37,485 nucleotides of DNA from Pseudomonadota bacterium (lineage in GTDB: Bacteria; Myxococcota_A; UBA9042; GCA-2863065): NCBI GenBank assembly GCA_005776725.1, contig SXOO01000229.1, positions 1 to 37,485 of the forward strand. Direction: 5' to 3'. Both the position numbers and the translations under genes were made by a program. Position 1 is the stretch's first letter, and every line of letters begins with the position of its first letter. Below are positions 23,673 through 31,872 of this stretch, piece after piece. The notes under the pieces were generated by a model, which did not search any database, had not been told where the DNA came from, and worked only from the letters and a program-made list of their open reading frames with translations.

Positions 23673-25019
23673 CTACAGCACCACGCTAAACACGACCGCG
23701 GCCGCCCCCACCACCAGCGCGAGGAGGCGTCGCCCGGGTGGCACCGCCATCACGGACTCGGTCATTCGCTCGGTGATGCGCTTCTTTCGCGTGACCACGG
23801 TCTTTGCCGAGCGGAGCGGCCGCGTGGGGCCGGACGGAGCGCCGAGGCTCTTTCCTGGCCTCCAAGGGACGAGCATTGGAACTGGCTCGAGCTGCTTCGA
23901 GTCCGACTCCCCGCCGAGGGACGCGACCACGGTGGCGTGAGACTCGAGCTCCGGTGCGACGCCCACCCCAAAGTTGATGAAGCGCTCGAGGTCGAGCGCC
24001 AGCTCGTTCGCGTCCCACTGCCGCAGCTTTGGATCGCGCTCCAGCGCCTTGGAGACGATCGTCCAGACCGGCGACGAGAGCCCCGTCGGCGGGGGCGGAC
24101 GACCCTTCGCAAAGCGAGCGTCAAGGTAGGCCTTGAGATCACTCGTCGTGATCCCATCGGGACCGGGCTCGAACGGCCAGGGGACCCTTCCCGTCAGTAG
24201 CTGGTGAAACACCACACCGAGCGCGAAGACATCCCCTGGGGTGTCACTGACTGCGGGCTCCTCGACCGAGCGCCGGGAGTCCGCCACGGCCTCGGGCGCG
24301 ATGTACTCCGCAGTCCCGGTGAGCATGCCGAAGTCGAGCTCGTCACAGAAGTCGTTGCCGGGCAGGATCTCCTGTTGCTCCAGGAGACGAAGCAAGCCTT
24401 GGGTGTCCCGAACAAGGCCAAAGTCCAGGAGCTTCACCTCGAGGGCGGACCGCTCCACTTGGTGGAGCGCGATCACCGGCTCCGCGGGGTTGCCCAGCCC
24501 TGGAGAGCGCGACGGCTTCTTCAGCATGATGTTGTTGGGCTTCACGTCGCCGTGCGTCACCCCCAGGGCGTGGATGTCGAAGAACGCGCGGCAGAGCTGG
24601 AGCATCAGCGCGCAAGCGGCTTGTTCGCTGAAGCGGCGTCCCGAGCGGAGGATCTGCTCCAGGGTCAGCCCCGACACATACTCCATCACCAGGAACGGCG
24701 TGCCGTCCGGCAGCTGACCATGGTCCACGTAGCCCACCGTGTGGTTGTTGGCAGGCAGCGAGCGCAACACCTTGATCTCGCGCTGGAATCGCTTCGTCGC
24801 TTGAACGTGGCTGGAGTGGAGCACTTTCACCGCGACGGGGGCGCCCTCGAGATCACGGGCCTCCCAGACCGTGGCGAAGTTGCCGCGACCTACGATTCGC
24901 ACGGGACGATACCCGCCGGGGAGTGTCTCTGGCAGCTCCTGCATCGGGCCGGCCCGTCTCGCTGCCGGAATGTGGGCTCGTCCCACACTGCTGGCGATCG
25001 TCTGAGTATGGTCGTCCAT
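23673..25019 (-). CDS. Ser/Thr protein kinase with C-terminal membrane anchor
   Basis: The product has 448 residues from ATG 25019, with GGGAGGG 5 bases upstream; longer upstream reading is unlikely. Kinase domain residues about 37-330: glycine loop GRGNFATV (44-51), VAVK with Lys65, Glu81, catalytic loop H156-G-D158-x-K160-PNN (HGD instead of HRD, common in bacteria), D199-F-G201 and an APE motif in TAEYIAPEA. There is an unusual insert of about 20 residues between the catalytic loop and DFG (KKPSRSPGLG onwards) and another before APE. The tail has a basic region (RKKRITER) followed by one C-terminal helix (LLALVVGAAAVVFSVVL), so the kinase domain is cytoplasmic and there is no outside sensor domain. 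Its targets are unknown. Confidence 0.92.
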   Translation of the reverse strand: MDDHTQTIASSVGRAHIPAARRAGPMQELPETLPGGYRPVRIVGRGNFATVWEARDLEGAPVAVKVLHSSHVQATKRFQREIKVLRSLPANNHTVGYVDHGQLPDGTPFLVMEYVSGLTLEQILRSGRRFSEQAACALMLQLCRAFFDIHALGVTHGDVKPNNIMLKKPSRSPGLGNPAEPVIALHQVERSALEVKLLDFGLVRDTQGLLRLLEQQEILPGNDFCDELDFGMLTGTAEYIAPEAVADSRRSVEEPAVSDTPGDVFALGVVFHQLLTGRVPWPFEPGPDGITTSDLKAYLDARFAKGRPPPPTGLSSPVWTIVSKALERDPKLRQWDANELALDLERFINFGVGVAPELESHATVVASLGGESDSKQLEPVPMLVPWRPGKSLGAPSGPTRPLRSAKTVVTRKKRITERMTESVMAVPPGRRLLALVVGAAAVVFSVVL

Positions 25020-25279
25020 GCGGTCCCTCCCGAGCCACGGCCCGCCTCTTCGCGGGGAAAGCCATGCGCTCTCTTCGACTCCCTTCGGGCCAAAGCCGGT
25101 GGGTTCTGAAGGGCGTGCGGCGCGGGGCATGAGGCTTGGCGGGCCAGCGTCCCTCCGCCGCCGTCTCTATGGCTCTCTGCCCACGCGCTGCCAACTCGCC
25201 GGCAACGCGTCCAAGCGTGCCGGCCCCGGCCGACGCGTGGCGGCTCGACATGAGGTGCGACGCACTTCAAGATGTGGCT

Positions 25280-27171
25280 ATGCGACAGCTCGCCCTGGCC
25301 ATTGCCAGCACAGTCCTCGCTTGCGGGAACGCGGGCGGCGGTACCCGTGACACCGAACTCCCGACCGGCGCATCCCCCGCCGAAGGGAGCGGCGCTGCGG
25401 CGGGCCTCACCGGCTACGCCGTCTCAACCGCCGGTAGCTCGGCAACCATCCAGCTTCTGGGTCCCGGCGGCCTCGGACGAGGCAGCGTTACGGTCTCCCC
25501 TTCCGCCACCGGCCTGGTGGTGACCGCGACAGTTGGGGGCGCCACGGCCATCGAGCGAATAGCGGAGATCTCCGACGACACGGGGACCTGGGTGCTCCGC
25601 GTTCGCGAGTCCGGCGGCGCCACGCTCCGCACCGAGACTCGCCTCGACATCGAGGAGAACGAGCTCTCGTCGGTCTTGCTGGTGGCAAGCGCCGCAGCCC
25701 CCACACCCGAGCCCGGCCTTGCCCGCGAGACCACCGACGGCCGATACGCCGTATTCCCGTTGAGCGGCGAGGGGGCGGTCGATGTCGAGGGCGCCAGCGT
25801 CGCGGCGTGGGTCGCGGCGACCGGCGCGGGCCCGCCATCGACTCGGAGGCCAGCCTCCTCCTCACAGCGGCGCTGTCCGACCCCGGCTTCTTGCTCGCTA
25901 CCGCCGCCGCGCTGACCGCCGAGCCGGACGAGGAGGAGGCGAGCGTCCAACGCGGCGCACTCCACCTCAGCCCCGGCTGCCAATACCTCTACGACCGCGC
26001 TTCGGGCTCCTCAGTGCCGGAGTGCCGGCAGTGCACCACGGTCGACGGCAACACTATCGCCGACGTGTTCACAGGCGGCCTCGGGGCGCTCGGCGTCATT
26101 GATCTGGCCTTTCGGACCCGGCCTGGCTGCGCGGCCTGCCAGCAACGGCTGGGTCTGGACCTGAAGCGAATCGTCGAATGCCTGGAGGCCGTGCAGAGCG
26201 CGCCCAACTGCTCGGACCAGAGCGCAGTGAAGCCGTGGGAGGTCCGCGAGCTCGATCTCGACGAGCACGCCTGCCAGACCCGATGCGATACAATCCGTTG
26301 CAAGGCAGTCTGCAACGCGGAGGTGGGCGCCCACATCGCGAGCTGCCTCGCTAACCAGTGCGTCTGCGCGATCCAAGCGCCGCTCTGCGCGCTGATCGCG
26401 CCCACCAACTACTGCAGCGACGTCATCGGCTACTTCCCGGCCATCGAGTCTTTTGGCTGTAAGACGGCGCGTTGCGGCGACGGCAAGACCACCGACGAAT
26501 GCACCGTTCATCCGGAGCTTGTCGAGCTGTGCGACCCGACCGCCCGGAGTGGCAACCAGAGGAACGGCACGCCGTGCCGCTGCGCTGCGGACTGCAAGAG
26601 CTGCGGCAAGTGCGAGTGCGACCGAGCAGACGAATCCAGCTGGCCCAGCGGCAAGCAATGCAACGCGAACTGCGCGCTCGAAGACGCACCGAAGTGCGAA
26701 GACGACGTTCGAGACTTCTTCCTCTCGAGCGGCAAGTGGTGCGATCCGAAGGCCAGCGCGAATTGGTGCGCCAAGGGCTCCACCTGCTCCTCCGCGACGT
26801 GCCGGTGCGAGGAGCCGAAAGACCCGCCCAAAGAGGATCCACCCGCCGGCTCGCCGGCCTGCGGCACGGGGTGCGTGGCGTGCGTGGGCGGTGTCGGCCG
26901 GGCCACCGAGTACTTGTGCGCCACGCTCTCAGGGGACCGGTTCTCTCCGGGCGTGGCCGTATCTCCGGATGGCGTCTGCTATCTGGCCTCGGAGTACACC
27001 TGCTGCAGCATCGGCGAGCCGGATGTCGTGAACAAACGTTGCGACAAGCTGTTTCCGGTCTGCTCATGTTGCCGGAGCCTCCGGGAGAACCTGGCGCACA
27101 ACGTCACGTGCCTGCCACCCGACAAAGAGCCCCTCCCGTGCGACGAAGAGATGGTCCGGTGCGGTCAGTGA
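25280..27171 (+). pseudogene. Cys-rich lipoprotein gene with an apparent frameshift near 25830
   Basis: Bases 25280-25830 encode a signal peptide with lipobox VLAC (Cys15), a Gly/Ser/Thr-rich linker and a beta-rich region (GRGSVTVSPSATGLVVTATV). That frame then degenerates to Ser/Arg/Pro-rich nonsense and stops at 25915. From about 25835 the -1 frame is open to TGA 27169-27171 and continues sensibly (IDSEASLLLTAALSDPGF, then acidic residues, then about 45 cysteines with pairs such as CSCC, CVCAIQ and CRCAADC). One extra base in the GGGCCC run at 25828-25833 would join the two into one protein of about 630 residues. The C-terminal part lacks its own signal peptide, so two separate genes are unlikely. 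It could be a real lesion or a sequencing error; a programmed shift is not excluded. No family recognised. Confidence 0.68.
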
Positions 27172-27172
27172 C

Positions 27173-27192
27173 CTCTCCGCTCAGCGCGAGAG
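27173..27192 (+). terminator. Bulged hairpin between convergent genes
   Basis: CTCTCCGC-TCA-GCG-c-GAGAG, starting 2 bases after the stop of the Cys-rich lipoprotein gene, makes an 8-bp stem with one bulged base. There is no T-run. Its place between convergent genes suits a terminator. Confidence 0.3.
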
Positions 27193-27221
27193 ACCCCGGC
27201 CCACGGAGCCCCCTCTCCGCC

Positions 27222-28622
27222 TCAGAACTGGAAGTAGATGAAGGGCGAGGCGTCCAGCGGCGCGAACATGACCACCAGGAAGACCATGGCCCCGAGGAGG
27301 AACAGCGGGCGCCACGCGAAGGGGTTCTGGGCCGGGAGGCCATGCGGCAGGCGCGACGCGTAAGCGAGGTGCCACACCGCCACACCCGCGACGAGGAGCA
27401 GGACCTGGGGCTTCAGCCACCGCACACCCTCCGCCTCGAACAGCCCCTGGAAGTAGACGGCGGTGATCTCGAAGCTCTGGGCTCGGAACGGGATCCACAG
27501 CGCCATGACGAAGAGCAGCGTCACGACCCATGCCCCCGCGGAGTACACGTACCCGGCCATGCCCTGGAAGCGCTCGGCGGGCCGCACACGGGCAGACCAG
27601 TGCTTGTGCGCCATGAGCGCGAGGCCGTGGGCAGTGCCCCACAGGACGAAGTTCCACCCGGCGCCGTGCCATAGCCCTCCGAGCACCATCGTGGCGACCA
27701 GGTTGAAGTCGGTGCGCCACTTCCCCTTCCGGTTGCCGCCAAGTGAGATGTAGAGGTAGTCGCGCTGCCAGAACGACAGGCTCATGTGCCACCGCCGCCA
27801 GAACTCCGTGATCGACCGCGACAGGTAGGGCATTCGGAAGTTCTCGACGAGGTCGAAGCCCAGGATCTTGGCGGTGCCGATCGCCATGAGCGAGTACCCC
27901 GAGAAGTCGCAGAAGATCTGCACCGTGTAAGCGAACAGGCCGAGCCAGAGGGTGGCCGCGTCGTAGAGCGCAGGGTCCTTGAAGACGGGATCCACGAACC
28001 CCGCGACGGAGTCGGCGATGAGCGTCTTTTGGACGAGGCCGAAGATAAAGACCTGGCTCCCCCACACGACGTTGTCGCGGCGAATCCTGATGGGGTTGTC
28101 GAGCTGCGGCAGGAGCTCTACGGCACGGACGATCGGGCCCGCGACGAGCTGCGGGAAGAAGGCGACGAACAGAAAGAACTTGAGCCGGTCCTCGCAGACG
28201 GGGATGTGACCGCGGTAGACGTCGATCACGTAGCTCATCGTCTGGAAGACGAAGAACGAGATGCCGGCCGGGAGGAGGATGTCGAGGATCGGGGCAGAGA
28301 CCCCGAAGGCCTCTGCGAACGATTGGATGAAGAAGTTCGTGTACTTGAAGTACGCGAGCGCGCCCAGGTCGAACGCCACGGAGATAGCGAGGAGGCGCTT
28401 CCGGTGGTGCCCATCGGTCGCCTTGGCGAGGAGGCGCCCGAACTCGAACGACCAAACCGACGAGCCGATGATGAGGAGGAGGAACCACCAGTTCCACCAG
28501 CCGTAGAACACGAAGCTGGCGATGGTGAGGAACCACTGTTTGCGGCGTTCGTCCTTCATCACGACCATCGCGCCGACCACGATGGCGAAGAAGATGACGA
28601 ACGTGAGCGACGAGAAGATCAC
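27222..28622 (-). CDS. MBOAT-family membrane-bound O-acyltransferase (AlgI-like)
   Basis: The product has 466 residues with about 10-12 hydrophobic segments, usual for AlgI/DltB-type proteins. Start GTG 28622 has GAGG 5 bases upstream. Diagnostic residues: RRWHMSLSFWQRDYLYISLGG-type block with His279, and LGGLWHGAGWNF with the invariant His319. FDFSGYS-like CDFSGYS (238-244) is also typical. These enzymes move acyl groups, usually acetyl, across the membrane to a sugar polymer or cell-wall glycan. Alginate-type systems have an SGNH partner (AlgJ/AlgX) next door; none is present here, since the neighbours are a convergent Cys-rich gene and a divergent lipase-like gene. The acceptor is unknown. 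Confidence 0.92.
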   Translation of the reverse strand: MIFSSLTFVIFFAIVVGAMVVMKDERRKQWFLTIASFVFYGWWNWWFLLLIIGSSVWSFEFGRLLAKATDGHHRKRLLAISVAFDLGALAYFKYTNFFIQSFAEAFGVSAPILDILLPAGISFFVFQTMSYVIDVYRGHIPVCEDRLKFFLFVAFFPQLVAGPIVRAVELLPQLDNPIRIRRDNVVWGSQVFIFGLVQKTLIADSVAGFVDPVFKDPALYDAATLWLGLFAYTVQIFCDFSGYSLMAIGTAKILGFDLVENFRMPYLSRSITEFWRRWHMSLSFWQRDYLYISLGGNRKGKWRTDFNLVATMVLGGLWHGAGWNFVLWGTAHGLALMAHKHWSARVRPAERFQGMAGYVYSAGAWVVTLLFVMALWIPFRAQSFEITAVYFQGLFEAEGVRWLKPQVLLLVAGVAVWHLAYASRLPHGLPAQNPFAWRPLFLLGAMVFLVVMFAPLDASPFIYFQF

Positions 28623-28690
28623 CGGTACCTCGGGCCTCCCGCGGGAGGGCTCGGGGCGCTATCATCGGCGCCTGTCGCCCAGGAGGCTGC

Positions 28691-30715
28691 GTGCGCGTTC
28701 ATCGGCTCGGCTCGTTTCCCGCAATAGTTCTCGTTTTCGTCGCCGGTGCGCTCGCGTGCGCGGAGGACGACACGCCGCGCGGCGCCACGCCCGACGTCCC
28801 GGCAGCCGACGCGCCTGCGGCCGACGCCGCGGCCGAGGCCGACGTGGAGGAGCCCACAGGACCGGTGCTGGACGACGGCTGCAACCCGCTGCGCTCGGGC
28901 GGCGACTGCATGCTGCCCTATCCGTCAGACGTGTTCCTGGTCGATGACCCGACGCTCCCGACCGGGCGCCGAGTCGCCATGAGCCCGGAGGCGCTGCCCA
29001 CCAACCACGACGGCGGGCCCATCGATCTCACGCAGCCCTGGAAGGACGACGGCTGGAGCCACTCGCCCACGCTGCTGGCGTTTTTCCCCGAGGGAGTAGA
29101 CCCGAAGCACCTCGTCCCCTACGCGTCCGACCTCACCGCCTCTCAGGCTCCAGACAACGAGACGCTGATCATCGACACCGAGACCGGCGAGCGCGTGCTC
29201 CACCTGTCCGAGCTGGATCCGCGCGCCGCGGACCCCTCGGATCAGCTGCTGATCCTCCGGCCCCAGGTCCGGCTGGCCAACCAGCGCCGCTACGTCGTGG
29301 CGATCCGTGGCCTCACCACGCCCGAGGGCGCGCCCGTCGCCCCGTCCGCCGCGTTCGCTGCCGTGCGCGACGGCACCGCCGCACCCGGCAGCGCCGCGCA
29401 TCGCCTCATGACCCGATACGACGCCGACGTCTTTCCGTTGCTCGCCAGCGCGGGCGTCTCGCGCCAGGAGCTTCAGCTCGCTTGGGACTTCACCACGCGC
29501 AGCCAGGCCAACGCCACCCACGACATGTTGAGGATCCGGGAGCAGGTCCTGCCGCTCCTCGAAGCCACCCCGCCAGCCGTCACGATCACCGAAGTGGTCG
29601 ACGACCCGGCCGGCACGGACCCGCGAGTAATTCACGGGACCCTGTCAGTCCCGCGCTTCGTCACGGACGACGCCGCGGGCGCGCAGCTCCACCGCGACGC
29701 GACGGGCGAGGTGGTCCAGAACGGCATGGCCACGGTGCCGTTCGTTGCGGTGGTCCCGAGGGGCCTCACCGGGCCCGTGCGCGCGCTGCAGTTCGGCCAC
29801 GGCTTCTTCGGCGACCTCTCGGAGACCTCGGGCGGCTTCGTCAGAGGCCTGGCGGTCGAGAAGGGCTTCGTGGTCTTTGGTGTGGATTGGTGGGGCATGG
29901 ACGCCACGGACCGCACGGTGGTGGTGGACAACCTCTTCAACCACCCAGAGAAGACGCTGCTCTTCGCCGAACGCGTCCACCAAGGCATGGTCAACCAGAT
30001 GGCGCTCACCCGCGCGATCGGCTCCACGCTCGCGGCCGCGGAGGAGCTGCAGCTCAGCGTCGGCGGACCGGCCTACGATCCGAAGCACGTGTCCTTCTAC
30101 GGGATCAGCCAGGGGCACATCCTCGGCGGCACCTTCATGGCGCTCACGCCCACAATCGACCGGGCGGTGTTGGGGGTGGGTGGCGCGGGCTTCTCCCACA
30201 TCATGATGCGATCCTCCAACTTCGCGCCGTTCCTAATGATCCTCCAGCAGCACGCGCTGGAGAAGGTCGAGCAGGCCAAGTTCGTGGCCCTCTCGCAGCA
30301 GGCCTGCGATCGCTTCGACCCCATCACCTGGGCGCCCCATGTCTTGGACGCGCAGCTTCCCAACCGCCCCGCTGACGTCCGCCTGCTCCTGCAGACGGGG
30401 CTAGGCGACCCCCAGGTCCCCAACATGGCCGCGCGCCTCCACGCGCGGGCCCTGGGCATCCCGCGGCTTGGCCCCACGAACGAGACCCCCGCCGCGCTCC
30501 CCGTGGAGAACGCGCCAGAGTCCGCGCTGGTCGAGTTCGACTTCGGGGTGAAGTCACCGCGCCCGGGAGACCTCGCGATCCCAGGCGCCATACCGAATGA
30601 CCCGGTGCACGAAGGCGTGCGGCGCTCACCCGCGGGCAAGGCCCAGCTGGACGCGTTCCTCCGCCCGGGCGGGGTGATCACCCAGACCTGCGAGGGGCCC
30701 TGCGACCCAGAATGA
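28691..30715 (+). CDS. Third lipase-like alpha/beta-hydrolase lipoprotein
   Basis: The product has 674 residues from GTG 28691, with a full AGGAGG 4 bases upstream. Signal peptide with lipobox ALAC (Cys23), then an Ala/Asp/Pro-rich linker. LPYPSD at residues 75-80 matches the P-x-PND motif of lipase N-terminal domains. The hydrolase core has LQFGHGFFGD, a nucleophile elbow YGISQG with Ser473, and a candidate His in NDPVHEGVRRSP (His640). DWWGMD near residue 396 is a further conserved-looking segment. It differs from the two larger relatives by lacking the Cys-rich or calcium-loop regions. Its stop overlaps the next start by four bases, so it is coupled to a membrane protein gene. It is divergent from the MBOAT gene across 68 bases. 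Confidence 0.75.
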   Translation: MRVHRLGSFPAIVLVFVAGALACAEDDTPRGATPDVPAADAPAADAAAEADVEEPTGPVLDDGCNPLRSGGDCMLPYPSDVFLVDDPTLPTGRRVAMSPEALPTNHDGGPIDLTQPWKDDGWSHSPTLLAFFPEGVDPKHLVPYASDLTASQAPDNETLIIDTETGERVLHLSELDPRAADPSDQLLILRPQVRLANQRRYVVAIRGLTTPEGAPVAPSAAFAAVRDGTAAPGSAAHRLMTRYDADVFPLLASAGVSRQELQLAWDFTTRSQANATHDMLRIREQVLPLLEATPPAVTITEVVDDPAGTDPRVIHGTLSVPRFVTDDAAGAQLHRDATGEVVQNGMATVPFVAVVPRGLTGPVRALQFGHGFFGDLSETSGGFVRGLAVEKGFVVFGVDWWGMDATDRTVVVDNLFNHPEKTLLFAERVHQGMVNQMALTRAIGSTLAAAEELQLSVGGPAYDPKHVSFYGISQGHILGGTFMALTPTIDRAVLGVGGAGFSHIMMRSSNFAPFLMILQQHALEKVEQAKFVALSQQACDRFDPITWAPHVLDAQLPNRPADVRLLLQTGLGDPQVPNMAARLHARALGIPRLGPTNETPAALPVENAPESALVEFDFGVKSPRPGDLAIPGAIPNDPVHEGVRRSPAGKAQLDAFLRPGGVITQTCEGPCDPE

Positions 30716-31779
30716 GCGCGGGAGTCGCCACGGCCGGCCAGGGGCGGAAAGCGGGCGTCCGCGCGTTCCTGGACAAGCACCACGCGAAGCTCTGGTGGCT
30801 CCACTCGTTCTACGCCCTCGGTCTCGGCGTGCTGGTCATGTTCTTCGCCCAGAAGGGCTACGACCACTCCCGGTGGCTGTTCGGCGGCGTCGTGGGGCTC
30901 TGGCTCGTGCTGGTGGCGTTCTACCGCGCCTTCGGTGAGCGCCCGGAGCCACCGGCCGAGGGAACGGCCGTCCGCCAGAAGGTCGGGTTCTTTGTCATGA
31001 CCTATGTCATGAAGAACCTCTATCAGGGCATGCTCTTCTTCCTGCTGCCCTTCTACTTCCGCTCCACCACCTTCGGCAGCCCCAACCAGTACTTCTTCTT
31101 CGTCCTCGCCCTCGCTGCGGTGCTGGCCACGCTCGACATCGTGTTCGACCGCTTCCTCATGAAGTACCGATGGGCCAGCGCGACCTACTTCTTCATCGCG
31201 CTGTTCGCAGCCTTGAATCTGGCCTTACCCACGCTGCTCCCCGACCTGGGACCCCGGCCGACGCTGATGCTGGCGATGTTCCTGGGCACCGCGGGCTACG
31301 TCTCCCTGCACCTGCGGAGCGTCACCTTCGGCTTCCGCCGCCTGCGCAACGCCACGATCCTGCTCTCGGGCGCGGCGGTGGGCCTCTCGCTCGTGGTTGG
31401 CCCCGTCATCCCGCCCGTCCCCTACTACATCCTCGAGGGGAGCGGCATCGGACCCTCGCTCGTGGAGCCTCGGCGCTTGTCGTCGGTACTCACGTCCATC
31501 GACGCGTCCGCGCTGGGCGACCTGGTCGCCCTCACCGCGGTGCTCGCGCCCGGCGCTTCAGCGGAGGGCTTTCGCCACGTCTGGCGCAAGAACGGGGAGG
31601 AGTTCACCTCCATGCTCGCCGAGCGCGGCGAGCACAGCGACACCCCCAACACCGCATACCTCCGGAGCCAGCTGCGCCGCTCCGAGCTGCCCACTCGCGC
31701 CACGGGCCACTGGACAGTGGATGTGGTTGCCACCGATGGGCGCGTGGTCGGGCGGGTGGGGCTCGACGTGCTCGAATAG
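30712..31779 (+). CDS. Membrane protein with DUF5924-like N-terminus and DUF2914-like C-terminus
   Basis: The product has 355 residues. About seven hydrophobic segments lie in residues 25-250 (for example LGLGVLVMFF, MLFFLLPFYF, YFFFVLALAAVLATLDIVF, LMLAMFLGTAGYVSL). The last ~95 residues form a soluble domain with FRHVWRKNGEE, LRRSELP and GHWTVDVVATDGRVVGRVGLDV, which matches my memory of DUF2914: an H-x-W near its start and a G-x-W-x-V-x-V-x-T-x-DG motif near its end. The function of both families is unknown. ATG 30712 overlaps the upstream lipoprotein stop (ATGA), so the two are probably made together. Confidence 0.7.
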   Translation: MSAGVATAGQGRKAGVRAFLDKHHAKLWWLHSFYALGLGVLVMFFAQKGYDHSRWLFGGVVGLWLVLVAFYRAFGERPEPPAEGTAVRQKVGFFVMTYVMKNLYQGMLFFLLPFYFRSTTFGSPNQYFFFVLALAAVLATLDIVFDRFLMKYRWASATYFFIALFAALNLALPTLLPDLGPRPTLMLAMFLGTAGYVSLHLRSVTFGFRRLRNATILLSGAAVGLSLVVGPVIPPVPYYILEGSGIGPSLVEPRRLSSVLTSIDASALGDLVALTAVLAPGASAEGFRHVWRKNGEEFTSMLAERGEHSDTPNTAYLRSQLRRSELPTRATGHWTVDVVATDGRVVGRVGLDVLE

Positions 31780-31872
31780 GCCCCAGCGTGTCGAGCCCCC
31801 GAAGTCGTCGCTGACACGCCGCTGAGAATCCGGTACACCCAGGGCAACCGCGACACGTTCCGGAAGGCACCC

